Shown in pieces: positions 6,806 to 15,241 of a stretch of DNA of 64,000 bases (position 1 is its first letter; each line of letters starts with the position of its first letter). The stretch covers positions 124,001-188,000 of the forward strand of contig JAQGKD010000043.1 in NCBI GenBank assembly GCA_028290285.1, read 5' to 3'. Both the position numbers and the translations under genes were made by a program. The stretch comes from Hyphomicrobiales bacterium (lineage in GTDB: Bacteria > Pseudomonadota > Alphaproteobacteria > Rhizobiales > Beijerinckiaceae). The notes beneath the pieces were generated by a model. The model saw only the letters and a program-made list of their open reading frames with translations. It was not told the DNA's origin and ran no database searches.

Positions 6806-9184
6806 TCAGGCCGCTGATTTGGTTTTTGAGGCCGCCTTGGCGTCCTGGATCGTCTGCCATATGCGGTAAGGGGTCGTGGGCATGCGGATATCGCGCACGC
6901 CATAGTCCTTCAGCGCATCGACGACGGCATTGACGATGACCGACAGGGCCGGCGTGGTGCCGCCTTCGCCGCCGGCCTTGATGCCCAGCGGGTTGGTGGG
7001 CGACAGCACTTCCGCGATCTCGGTGCGGAACGATGGCAGGTTGTCGAAGCGCGGCATGCCGTAATCCATGAACGAGCCTGCGAGAGGCTGGCCGGATTCG
7101 GCGTCGATCTCGAACAATTCCCACATGGCCTGTCCAACGCCCTGCGCGATGCCGCCATGCGTCTGGCCGTGCACGATGAGCGGATTGATGCAGCGGCCGA
7201 CATCGTCGACCGTGGCGTAGCGCGTGATGTCGATCCAGCCGGTAGCCGGATCGATCTCCACTTCGCAGATCGCGGTGCCGTTCGGGAAGACGGGCTCGTG
7301 CATCTCGTTCGTCAGGCCGATGGTGAGGCCGTCGGCGAGATCGTCCGGCAGCGCGGTCCGCGCCGCTTCCGCCGCCAGCTCGAACATGCTGTAGGACTTG
7401 TTCGTGACTGTCGAGACGAAGCGGCCGTCCGTGAAGTCGATCTGGTCGGGCGTCTTGCCGAGGATCGCGGCGGTGATGCGTTTGCCCTTCTCGATGAGCA
7501 GCGTGCTCGCCTTAGAGATCACGGTGCCCGCATGGCGCATGGAGCGGCCTGAATGCGAACCGCCACCGACTTTCACGATGTCGGTGTCGCCCAGAATGAT
7601 CGTGACCGTTTCCACGGGAACCGAACAGAGGTCTGCGACGACCTGCGCGAAGCTCGTCTCATGGCCTTGGCCGCTCGGCTGCGTGCCGATGACGCAGGAA
7701 ACCTTGCCCTGCGGGTGGATGGTGATTTCGGCGCGCTCGCGTGGTGAGCCGATGGAGGATTCCACGTAATTGGCGAAGCCGAGGCCAAACAGCTTGCCGC
7801 GCTTCTGCGCATCGGCGCGGCGTGCTTCCGCGCCGTTCCAATCGGCGATCTTCATCGCCAGATCCATGTTGGCTTCATAGGTGCCGCTGTCGTAGGTCGC
7901 GCCCACGGCATTGGTGTAGGGCATCTGATCGGGTTTCACGAAGTTCTTGCGGCGCAGCTCGATCCGGTCGAACCCAAGTTCGCGCGCAGCCGTGTCGATG
8001 ACGCGTTCCAGGATGAAGTTCACTTCCGGGCGGCCCGAGCTGCGATAGGCCTGCGTCGGCATCGTGTTGGTGAACACGGCGCGGGCGCGGAGCGTTGCCA
8101 CGGGAATGTCGTAGGAGCCGGTGATAAGGCCGGAGCCCTTGCCGAGCGGCGAGAGCGAGACGCAACGCGCGCCGACATTGCTGATGTTGTCCGAACGCAT
8201 CGCCAGAAACTTGCCCTCTGCGTCCAGCGCGAGTTCGACAACGGCGGCGAGATCGCGCCCCTGATAATCGGTCAGGAAAGCTTCCGAGCGTGAGACTGTA
8301 TTCTTCACGGCCCGGCCGAGCTTTTGCGCGGCCCACATGACGAGGCCGTATTCCACATAGACGCGGTTCTTCGAGCCGAAATTGCCGCCGACGTCGAAGG
8401 TGAGAACACGCACGCGCTCAGGGTCCACTCCGAGCACGGTCGAGAGTTCGTGCTTCTGGCGCACGGCTCCACCGCCGCCGCAATGGAGCGTGTAGCGGCC
8501 GGTGTCGGCATCGTAGTTGCCCAACGCGGAGCGGGGCTCGATGGTGACGCCCGTCACGCGGGGAATGTAGATTTCCATCCGCACGCTGTGGGCGGCCACG
8601 GCGAAGGCGCGATCGGTGCCCTCGATGTCGCCGAAGGTGGTGTCGACGAGCACATTGTCTTTTACCTCGTCCCAGACAGGCGCTGCGCCCGGCTGGATGG
8701 CGAGGCGCTGGTCGGCGGCCCAGGACAGGACCTCATAGTCGACGAGAACAGCTTCGGCGCCGTCCATCGCCTGCGCCTCGGTTTCCGCCACCACCATGGC
8801 CACGGCTTCGCCCACGTGGCGCGCCTTGTCGGCGGGGAGCAGCATGTGCGGCCCGATAAAGATAGGCGTGCCACCGGGGCCTGCGAGCTTCATGTCGTAC
8901 TTGGTCTTGGGCACGGGATCGTGCGGGATCGGCTTCAATCCATCGGCTGCAACGTCGGCTCCGGTGTAGACCGCGAGCACGCCGGGGAGGGCGAGCGCTG
9001 CCGAGCTGTCGATGCCCAGAATACGTGCATGCGGATGGGGCGAACGCACCATTACGGCATAGGCCTGGCCGGGAATCGAGAAATCATCCGTGAAGCGGCC
9101 CTTGCCACGCAAGAGACGTGCGTCTTCATTGCGACGCACAGGTTTGCCGATCGAGTGAAATTCCGAAGCTTCGATTTTGGTCAT
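6806..9184 (-). CDS. Xanthine dehydrogenase-family molybdenum hydroxylase, large (Mo-binding) subunit
   Basis: 792 residues beginning with the family pattern GKPVRRNEDARLLRGKGRFTDD, then an aldehyde-oxidase a/b hammerhead domain and the molybdopterin-binding domain. The loop at about 378-384 reads AYRSSGR. Form I CO dehydrogenase has AYRCSFR there, so this is a different hydroxylase of the family. The C-terminal GGEGGTTPA near residue 738 carries the conserved catalytic Glu. Such enzymes hydroxylate N-heterocycles, aldehydes or acyl-CoA rings using water as oxygen source. The matching FeS and FAD subunit genes lie on the other strand at 11025 and 11514, divergent with UbiD, so the complex is encoded in two opposed units. 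Confidence 0.93.
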   Translation of the reverse strand: MTKIEASEFHSIGKPVRRNEDARLLRGKGRFTDDFSIPGQAYAVMVRSPHPHARILGIDSSAALALPGVLAVYTGADVAADGLKPIPHDPVPKTKYDMKLAGPGGTPIFIGPHMLLPADKARHVGEAVAMVVAETEAQAMDGAEAVLVDYEVLSWAADQRLAIQPGAAPVWDEVKDNVLVDTTFGDIEGTDRAFAVAAHSVRMEIYIPRVTGVTIEPRSALGNYDADTGRYTLHCGGGGAVRQKHELSTVLGVDPERVRVLTFDVGGNFGSKNRVYVEYGLVMWAAQKLGRAVKNTVSRSEAFLTDYQGRDLAAVVELALDAEGKFLAMRSDNISNVGARCVSLSPLGKGSGLITGSYDIPVATLRARAVFTNTMPTQAYRSSGRPEVNFILERVIDTAARELGFDRIELRRKNFVKPDQMPYTNAVGATYDSGTYEANMDLAMKIADWNGAEARRADAQKRGKLFGLGFANYVESSIGSPRERAEITIHPQGKVSCVIGTQPSGQGHETSFAQVVADLCSVPVETVTIILGDTDIVKVGGGSHSGRSMRHAGTVISKASTLLIEKGKRITAAILGKTPDQIDFTDGRFVSTVTNKSYSMFELAAEAARTALPDDLADGLTIGLTNEMHEPVFPNGTAICEVEIDPATGWIDITRYATVDDVGRCINPLIVHGQTHGGIAQGVGQAMWELFEIDAESGQPLAGSFMDYGMPRFDNLPSFRTEIAEVLSPTNPLGIKAGGEGGTTPALSVIVNAVVDALKDYGVRDIRMPTTPYRIWQTIQDAKAASKTKSAA

Positions 9185-9346
9185 GCCTTTACGCGTCCCT
9201 CACGGCCCGTTTTGCACCCAATTCCGGCGCCGCTAGAGAGGGCCGGATGCGGGTTTGCGTTCTGGTTGCTTCGCTATCGCAACGCCTGTAACAAAGCAAC
9301 CGAACCAGGATAGAGCTTCGGCGAAGCCAGTGGGAGGATTGATCTT

Positions 9347-11014
9347 ATGACAGCTTCGGAGCGCCGCAACGCGCCGGCCGATTTTCAGGAGCATCTCGCT
9401 CTCCTCGAAGAACGCGGCCTTCTGGTGCGCATCGATCGTCCCATCAACAAGGACACTGAATTGCATCCGCTGGTGCGCTGGCAGTTCGTTGGCGGCTATC
9501 CCGAAGAAGAACGCCGCGCTTTCATGTTCACGAATGTCGTGGGATCGAAGGGCGAGAAATACGACATGCCCGTCGTCGTCGGCGCGCTTGCTGCATCCGA
9601 TGAAATCTACGCAGCCGGAATGGGCGTCGATGTTAAGGATCTCGGCGAGATCTGGATGCACGCGATCGATCATCCGATCCCGCCTGAGTTCATTGAAACC
9701 GCGCCGTGCCACGACGTCGTCATCACCGGCGAGGAATTGAAGCGTCCGGGCGGTGGTTTGTCGCGTCTTCCCGTTCCTATCTCGACGCCAGGCTTCGATG
9801 CCGCGCCCTATCTCACTGCGACAATCTGCGTCACGAAGGATCCGGAAACGGGCGTGCGCAACATGGGCACCTATCGCGCCGGCCTGAAGGCCGAAGATCG
9901 TCTCGGCGTGCGCATGGCATCGCGTCTCGGCGGTGCTGGTGGCTATCTGCATTGGCTCAAGTACCAGAAGCTCGGCCTGCCGATGCCCTGCGCCATCATC
10001 GTTGGTTGCGCGCCGGTGGTCGCCTTCACCGGACCGCAGAAGCTCTCGACGTCGCAGGACGAAATGGCTGTCGCAGGCGGCCTTGCGGGCCGTGCGCTGC
10101 GCGTGACGCGCTGCAAGACCATTGATCTTGAAATTCCGGCCGATGCGGAAATCGTCGTCGAGGGCTATATCGACACGACAATGCTGGAGCCGGAAGGCCC
10201 GTTCGGCGAGAGCCACGGCCATGTCGCGCTCGAAGACTTCAACATGTCGATGACCGTCACCGCGATCACGCACAAGAAGAAGGCCGTATTCACCTCGATC
10301 ATCAGCGAAGTGACGCCGAGCGAGTCGAGCATTCTCAAGAAGTCGGCCTACGAGGCGCTTTATTTTGCGCATTTGAAGAACCAGCTCGAAGTGCGCGGCA
10401 TCAAGAAGGTCGTGATGCACGAGCCGCTGACGAACCTGCGCAAGGTGCTGTTCCTGCAATTCGCGCAGGGCGCTCCGCAGACGGAAGTGTGGCGCGGCTT
10501 GCAGGGTGCGGCCAGTTTGCAGGCGCAATGCGGCAAGATCGTCATCGCGGTGTCGGAAGACATCGACCCGCACAATACGGATGCGATCTTCTGGTCGCTT
10601 GCCTATCGGTCCAATCCTATCGAAGACGTGCTGATCGTTCCCCATCGCTCAGGCGGTCATGGTCCGAAGTCGGGTTCCGGCTCCGGCGATTCCACCCTTA
10701 TGATCAACGGCACGCTGAAACATTCCATGCCGCCGCTGGCGCTGCCCGCCAAGGAATACATGGAAAATTCCAGAAAGATCTGGGAAGAGCTCGGCCTGCC
10801 GCGTCTCAGCGTGAAAGCGCCCTGGCACGGCTACGATCTGGGCGACTGGAGCCCCGACTGGCAAGCCTTCGCGGATGCCGCTGCAAGCGGCGACTGGGCG
10901 AAGAACGGCATCAACACCTTCGGCCGCCGCAAGGCTGGCCTGTCGCCGGAAACGCCGGTGCGCAACGTCGAAGGCAAGGCGCCGGGAAAGCCCGACTCGC
11001 AGAATTCTCACTGA
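9347..11014 (+). CDS. UbiD-family prenylated-FMN-dependent decarboxylase
   Basis: 555 residues, ATG at 9347 after GGGAGG. It opens with [21 protein letters not shown], typical of UbiD, and has the active-site region [13 protein letters not shown] near residue 283, where family members carry the Glu pair that works with prFMN. UbiD enzymes reversibly decarboxylate aromatic, heteroaromatic or alpha,beta-unsaturated acids. This is not likely to be the ubiquinone-pathway enzyme, because it is the first gene of a unit with molybdenum-hydroxylase subunits (gap of 10 bases to the next gene). The prFMN synthase UbiX is not in the window. Combination of UbiD with a three-subunit Mo enzyme is also seen in furan-dicarboxylate degradation, but the CoA ligase of that pathway is missing here. 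Confidence 0.92.
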   Translation: MTASERRNAPADFQEHLALLEERGLLVRIDRPINKDTELHPLVRWQFVGGYPEEERRAFMFTNVVGSKGEKYDMPVVVGALAASDEIYAAGMGVDVKDLGEIWMHAIDHPIPPEFIETAPCHDVVITGEELKRPGGGLSRLPVPISTPGFDAAPYLTATICVTKDPETGVRNMGTYRAGLKAEDRLGVRMASRLGGAGGYLHWLKYQKLGLPMPCAIIVGCAPVVAFTGPQKLSTSQDEMAVAGGLAGRALRVTRCKTIDLEIPADAEIVVEGYIDTTMLEPEGPFGESHGHVALEDFNMSMTVTAITHKKKAVFTSIISEVTPSESSILKKSAYEALYFAHLKNQLEVRGIKKVVMHEPLTNLRKVLFLQFAQGAPQTEVWRGLQGAASLQAQCGKIVIAVSEDIDPHNTDAIFWSLAYRSNPIEDVLIVPHRSGGHGPKSGSGSGDSTLMINGTLKHSMPPLALPAKEYMENSRKIWEELGLPRLSVKAPWHGYDLGDWSPDWQAFADAAASGDWAKNGINTFGRRKAGLSPETPVRNVEGKAPGKPDSQNSH

Positions 11015-11024
11015 GGTGACGAAC

Positions 11025-11498
11025 ATGAAGAGCGTAACGCTCACGATCAACGGGCAGCAGGTCACGGCGGATGTCGAGGGACGCACGCTGCTCGTCAAAC
11101 TGCTGCGCGAGCAGCTGGGCATGACCGGCACGCATGTCGGCTGCGATACGACGCAATGTGGCGCCTGCACCGTGCTGTTCAACGGTGATGCCGTGAAGTC
11201 CTGCACCATTCTCGCGTTGCAGGCGCACGGCGGGGAAGTCGTCACCATCGAGGGCGTCGGCACGGATGAGAAGCTTCACCCCGTGCAGGAGGCGTTTCGC
11301 GACCATCACGGCTTGCAATGCGGCTTCTGCACGCCGGGCATGGTGATGCGCGCCATCGACCTGCTGGCGAAGCATCCCAAGCCCACCGAGGAAGAGATCC
11401 GCCATGAAATGGAGGGCAATCTCTGCCGTTGTACGGGCTATCACAACATTGTCGCAGCTGTGCAGGCCGCGGCGGGCCTGACGCCCGTCGGCCATTGA
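11025..11498 (+). CDS. Molybdenum hydroxylase small subunit, two [2Fe-2S] clusters
   Basis: 157 residues from the ATG at 11025 behind GAGGTGAC. The frame is open upstream inside UbiD, but the protein clearly starts at [11 protein letters not shown]. The N-terminal plant-type ferredoxin domain has C-x4-C-x2-C ligands in [10 protein letters not shown] plus a later Cys. The C-terminal helical domain has CGFC and CRC ligands ([16 protein letters not shown]). This is the electron-transfer subunit of the xanthine-dehydrogenase family, passing electrons from the Mo centre to FAD. It is co-transcribed with UbiD and the FAD subunit. Confidence 0.95.
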   Translation: MKSVTLTINGQQVTADVEGRTLLVKLLREQLGMTGTHVGCDTTQCGACTVLFNGDAVKSCTILALQAHGGEVVTIEGVGTDEKLHPVQEAFRDHHGLQCGFCTPGMVMRAIDLLAKHPKPTEEEIRHEMEGNLCRCTGYHNIVAAVQAAAGLTPVGH

Positions 11499-11513
11499 GA
11501 AGGGCACCGCGCC

Positions 11514-12320
11514 ATGTATGAATTCGAATATCATCGCGCGATATCGGTCGCGGATGCCGTCGCCGAGCTTCGTGGTCAGGCCGACGCGAAGATCCTCGCG
11601 GGCGGCATGACTTTGCTGCCCACCTGCAAGATGCGGCTGGCGCAACCCTCCGAAATGATCGACCTCGGCTCCATCAAGGAGCTGAAGGGCATCGCGGTCA
11701 CCGATGCCCATGTCACCATCGGCGCGATGACGCGTCATGCCGATGTGGCTGCGTCCAAGGCGCTTCAAGCGGCGATCCCGGCGCTTTGCGTGCTGGCCAG
11801 CGGCATTGGCGATGCGCAGGTTCGCAATCGCGGGACGATGGGCGGTTCTGTCGCCAACAACGATCCGGCCGCGGATTATCCGTCCGCCTGCCTCGGTCTG
11901 GGGGCGACCATCGTCACCGACCGTCGCGAGATCGAGGCCGACGATTTCTTCCAGGGGCTGTTCCAGACGGCTCTCGAAGAAGACGAAATCATCGTCGCGA
12001 TCCGGTTCCCGCGTCCGTCATGCGCGGGCTACATCAAGTTCCGCAACCCGGCGTCGCGCTATGCGACCGTCGGCGTGTTCGCGTCGCGCAGCGATGCCGG
12101 AGTGCGCGTGGCCGTAACGGGGGCAGGTGAGAATGGCGTGTTCCGCGTGCCTGCGATGGAAGCGGCGTTGACGGCGAAGTTCGCGCCCGATGCCGTGGCG
12201 TCCCTTTCCGTGCCGAGCGTAGGCCTTGCGTCAGACATGCACGGCAGCGCCGAATACCGCGCACATCTCATTCCCGTTCTTGCTGCGCGGGCGGTCGAAG
12301 CCTGCCTGCAGCTGGGCTGA
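11514..12320 (+). CDS. Molybdenum hydroxylase medium (FAD-binding) subunit
   Basis: 268 residues starting MYEFEYHRAISVADAV, typical of the CoxM/XdhB family. The FAD-binding loops are AGGMTLLPTCKMRLAQP near residue 30 and the RNRGTMGGSVANNDPAADYP stretch near 105. The C-terminal CO-dehydrogenase flavoprotein domain follows. It lies 15 bases after the FeS subunit gene. Together with the large subunit at 6806 it should form a hexameric hydroxylase that gives its electrons to a respiratory or soluble acceptor through FAD. Confidence 0.93.
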   Translation: MYEFEYHRAISVADAVAELRGQADAKILAGGMTLLPTCKMRLAQPSEMIDLGSIKELKGIAVTDAHVTIGAMTRHADVAASKALQAAIPALCVLASGIGDAQVRNRGTMGGSVANNDPAADYPSACLGLGATIVTDRREIEADDFFQGLFQTALEEDEIIVAIRFPRPSCAGYIKFRNPASRYATVGVFASRSDAGVRVAVTGAGENGVFRVPAMEAALTAKFAPDAVASLSVPSVGLASDMHGSAEYRAHLIPVLAARAVEACLQLG

Positions 12321-12363
12321 TTTACAACGGCGGCTCATGAAAGAGCCGCCACCGGAGGACACC

Positions 12364-13407
12364 ATGCGTTCGACTCTCATCCTTTCCGCGGCGGCTCTTG
12401 TCGGCATCGCGCTGGGCACCCCGGCAATGGCTCAATTCGACCCGGCCACGTTCTACACCGGCAAGACCGTGACGATCACGGTGGGTTCCTCGACCGGCGG
12501 CGGTCTCGATACCTATGCGCGGCTTGTGTCGCGTCATCTCGCCAAGCACATTCCGGGCAAGCCGAACGTCATCGTGCAGAACATGCCCGGCGCTGGCGGC
12601 AATATCGTTGCGAGCCACCTCTATAATATAGCGCCGAAAGACGGCACGCTGATGGGTGTGACCTTCCCGAGCGTCATCGTCGACCCGCTGCTGAACAGCA
12701 GCGTGAAACGCGATTACGATCCCAGCAAGTTCAACTATGTCGGGAACGCTCATTCCGAAGTGCTGGTCTGTCTCGTCCGCAAGGATGCGGGCGTTTCGAC
12801 GCTGCAGGATCTGCAGACCAAGGAGCTGATCATCGGCGCCACGGCGCCGGGCAGCACCACTGCCGACTTCCCCAAGATTACCAACGGTATTCTCGGCACG
12901 AAATTCCGCATGGTCACCGGCTACAAGGGCTCGCGGGAGGTCACCATGGGCGTCGAGGGCAACGAGTTGCAGGGTATCTGCGGTCTCGGCTGGTCGACCG
13001 TGAAAGTGCAATATCCCGACATGCTCAAGGAGAGCAATTTCGCGCGGGTCTTCGCGCAGGAGGACATGAACGGCCATCCGGCGCTGACGGCGGCGGGCGT
13101 TCCGCTGATGATCTCGCTGGCCAAGACCGACGAGCAGCGCCAGGCGATGCAGATGTTCTACGGACAGAATGCCTTTGCCCGGCCCTTCATCTTGCCGCCG
13201 GGCGTCGCGCCTGAGCGTGTGGCGTTCCTGCGCAAGGCTTTCTCCGAGACCATGGCCGATCCGGAACTGCTCGCGGAAGCCGAGAAGATGAACATCGATG
13301 TCATCCCCAGCGACGGCGAAAAGGTTCAGAAGCTCGTCGCGGACATGTACGCGACACCGCCGGCGGTGATCGAGAACGTGAAGGCCGCGTTGGCGCGGAG
13401 TAATTAA
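12364..13407 (+). CDS. Tripartite tricarboxylate transporter (Bug/TctC) substrate-binding protein
   Basis: 347 residues, ATG at 12364 after GGAGG (about 12354). A signal peptide with core LSAAALVGIALG ends at AMA before residue 24. The mature protein has TVTITVGSSTGGGLDTYARLV and NVIVQNMPGAGGN, both classical for Bug proteins. These bind carboxylates or aromatic acids in the periplasm for a TctAB membrane pair. Neither tctA nor tctB is in the window, so this is an orphan receptor. It ends the UbiD/Mo-hydroxylase unit, which hints that its ligand feeds that pathway. Confidence 0.92.
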   Translation: MRSTLILSAAALVGIALGTPAMAQFDPATFYTGKTVTITVGSSTGGGLDTYARLVSRHLAKHIPGKPNVIVQNMPGAGGNIVASHLYNIAPKDGTLMGVTFPSVIVDPLLNSSVKRDYDPSKFNYVGNAHSEVLVCLVRKDAGVSTLQDLQTKELIIGATAPGSTTADFPKITNGILGTKFRMVTGYKGSREVTMGVEGNELQGICGLGWSTVKVQYPDMLKESNFARVFAQEDMNGHPALTAAGVPLMISLAKTDEQRQAMQMFYGQNAFARPFILPPGVAPERVAFLRKAFSETMADPELLAEAEKMNIDVIPSDGEKVQKLVADMYATPPAVIENVKAALARSN

Positions 13408-13452
13408 TCTTGCGCGCGTTACTCCTTGTGGGAGAAACGCTTTCTGATGCCG

Positions 13453-13530
13453 TCATTGCGAGCGAAGCGAAGCAATCCAGTACGGTCTTGCGACTTCTGG
13501 ATTACCGCGTCGCTTCGCTCCTCGCAATGA
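13453..13530. repeat. Intergenic imperfect palindrome (tcattgcgagcgaagcgaag type)
   Basis: The arms 13453-13480 and about 13497-13530 are inverted copies with a few differences. Each arm contains the GAAGCGA/TCGCTTC core and ends at TCATTGCGAG or its complement. Sequences of this pattern are widespread in rhizobial-type genomes. It lies between convergent genes and may act as a transcript-end hairpin. The gene-free region 13408-13733 holds this and the next repeat. Confidence 0.75.
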
Positions 13531-13562
13531 GAACATCCGGGGTCTCGTGAACGAGGCGCGGT

Positions 13563-13685
13563 CCTTCTCCTAAAGGGAGAAGGTGCCTGCAGCGCAGGCG
13601 GATGAGGGGTTTCTACCTCTTAGAATAAAGATTGTAACCCCTCATCAGTCGGCTCTGCCGACAGCTTCTCCCACCGGGAGAAGCA
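13563..13685. repeat. Second intergenic mosaic palindrome
   Basis: The left half has CCTTCTCC...GGGAGAAGG, then CCTGCAGCGCAGG, then GATGAGGGG. The right half mirrors this with CCCCTCATC, then GTCGGCTCTGCCGAC, then CTTCTCCCACCGGGAGAAG. Each half contains its own short hairpins and the two halves are inverted to each other. This fits the small non-coding mosaic repeats scattered in rhizobial-type genomes. No open frame is present. Confidence 0.75.
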
Positions 13686-13733
13686 GGCCGCGTTCCTATT
13701 TCATCATGGTAGATGACGGCCCCGTCTGTGTTC

Positions 13734-14519
13734 TTACAGAATCTCGCGCAGCTTCGCCGCGACCTGCTCGGGGATTTCCAGCGGCGAGAGGTGGCGCGCG
13801 CCGGGGACGATGGTGAGCGTCGAACCCTTGATGCCGTCGTGCATGGTCTGGGCCATGGCGATCGGGGTGGCGTAATCCTCTTCGCCCACGAGAATGCACG
13901 TCGGGGCTGTGATCTTCGACAGGCCGGGGCGCACGTCGGCGGTGCCGAGCATCTTGCAGGTGTCGGAATAGGCCTGCAATTCGTTGCTCAGGAACACGTC
14001 CACGGCGGCCTGCACTACATCGGCATGCTCGGCGCGAAAACGATCGCTGAACCAGCGGGTCTTCTGGAAATCGATGAGGCCCGCGAGGCCTTCTGTGAGG
14101 GCCTTTTCGGCGCGCTCGGCCCATGCCTTGGGAGCGCCTTCGCCGTAGCAGGCGGTGGTGTCGAACAGGCCGAGGCTTTTCACGCGCTCCGGATAGGCCT
14201 GCGCGAAGGCGAGGCTCACGCAGCCGCCCATGGAGGCGCCCGCGACGGTGATCTTCTGCCAGCCGAGATGATCGAGCACATCGGCCAGATCCTGCGCGAA
14301 GAGCTCGACCGTATAGGGGCCGGCCGGCTTGTCGGACTGGCCGTGGCCACGGCAATCAATCAGCAGCACGGCTGCGTCCGCACTCAGGAGATCGGCGACC
14401 GGCTGCCAGAAGGCGCGGTCCATGGCGAGCGAGTGAATGAGCGCGACTTTATGCGGCGAGGCCGCATCGCCGACGATTGTATAGCCGATACGCGTACCGT
14501 CACGGGTCTTGGCGAACAT
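13734..14519 (-). CDS. Alpha/beta hydrolase, 3-oxoadipate enol-lactonase-like
   Basis: 261 residues from the ATG at 14519. The nucleophile elbow GASMGG places Ser96. A late Asp in VGEEDYATP and His in GARHLSPLEIP complete the triad. The oxyanion region LIHSLAMD is near residue 28. Length and the AFWQPVADLL / CRGHGQSDKP segments resemble PcaD-type enol-lactonases, which hydrolyse a lactone formed after ring cleavage. The neighbours suggest the same broad type of catabolic step, but specificity cannot be read. The frame is open upstream into the next gene; that part is not coding. Confidence 0.88.
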   Translation of the reverse strand: MFAKTRDGTRIGYTIVGDAASPHKVALIHSLAMDRAFWQPVADLLSADAAVLLIDCRGHGQSDKPAGPYTVELFAQDLADVLDHLGWQKITVAGASMGGCVSLAFAQAYPERVKSLGLFDTTACYGEGAPKAWAERAEKALTEGLAGLIDFQKTRWFSDRFRAEHADVVQAAVDVFLSNELQAYSDTCKMLGTADVRPGLSKITAPTCILVGEEDYATPIAMAQTMHDGIKGSTLTIVPGARHLSPLEIPEQVAAKLREIL

Positions 14520-14569
14520 GGGAATCCATCTTGGTTGGTGGGTTAGCTGACGCTGAGTAGCAGAAAGAC

Positions 14570-15094
14570 TCAGGCCTTTTCGAGAATTTCGTCCCGCTTC
14601 GAGCTGAAATGGTAACGCGGAATCTTGTCCAGGTTGGTGCCCGTCATGCGGATCACCCAGGCCTGTTCGGGATGCGCGGTCGAGTGGATCACGCCCGGCC
14701 CATAGGCGCGCGTCTGCCCGGCGCGGAGGCTGTAATGGTCGCTCGCCTCCAGCACCACGCGCTCCTCGTCGGCCGGATTGACGCGGCGCCATTCGGTCAT
14801 GTCGGTGTAGCCGCGCGCATTGCCGTAGATGGCCCAGCTGTCGCCGTGGCTGTGCGGCTTGCCGCTTTTGCCTGCTGCCTGAACATGCGCGAAAATATAG
14901 AAGTCCGTCACCGGATCATGGAAAAGCTCGCGCTTGCCGGGCGCGTCACTCTCGCTGAAGGCGAAATTGACGAATTCGGGGTCGCCGAGCAGCACGGCCA
15001 GGCCGGAGGCGATTTTCTCGAGAGCGGCGTCGAGGGGTTCGTCCTGCAGGCATTTGCTGCTCTGGCGGCCAAAATGTTCCAGCGAACGTGTCAT
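14570..15094 (-). CDS. Cupin-fold metalloprotein, cysteine-dioxygenase-like group
   Basis: 174 residues from the ATG at 15094 behind GAGGGA. The core shows a first metal motif HSH (in [14 protein letters not shown]) and a second motif [12 protein letters not shown], matching the cupin P-G-x-x-H pattern. The usual Glu of motif 1 is absent, as in the cysteine-dioxygenase-like branch. The N-terminal helix region ([13 protein letters not shown]) is unlike simple storage cupins. It lies 50 bases before the alpha/beta hydrolase on the same strand. An oxygenase, isomerase or sensor role in the same pathway is possible; I do not know the exact family. Confidence 0.65.
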   Translation of the reverse strand: MTRSLEHFGRQSSKCLQDEPLDAALEKIASGLAVLLGDPEFVNFAFSESDAPGKRELFHDPVTDFYIFAHVQAAGKSGKPHSHGDSWAIYGNARGYTDMTEWRRVNPADEERVVLEASDHYSLRAGQTRAYGPGVIHSTAHPEQAWVIRMTGTNLDKIPRYHFSSKRDEILEKA

Positions 15095-15241
15095 CCCGTG
15101 TCCCTCGTCTTTGTGCGATTGTTGGGCGGGAGGATAGACCGTTCGAGACGTCCGCGAAAGCCTCAGGCAGGCCCACCCGCATTGACAGCACGCGCGAACC
15201 GGCCCGCAATGGTGCGTTGCAAGGAGAGGCGGGAGCGGGTG

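Noticed and set aside
6806..9184. Carbon monoxide dehydrogenase as identity of the Mo large subunit
   Set aside because: The active-site loop is AYRSSGR, not the AYRCSFR of form I CoxL, and the partner genes are split around UbiD.
9233..10645. 470-codon open frame antisense to the UbiD gene
   Set aside because: It mirrors the codon bias of UbiD, has an Arg/His-rich composition with no domain, and UbiD is certain.
13453..13685. CRISPR-like or attachment-site interpretation of the intergenic repeats
   Set aside because: Inverted arms with no regular spacers; each element occurs once here.
14609..15241. N-terminal extension of adenine deaminase across the cupin gene
   Set aside because: The extension has no homology pattern and overlaps a good minus-strand gene; the deaminase begins at 15242 with full family length.
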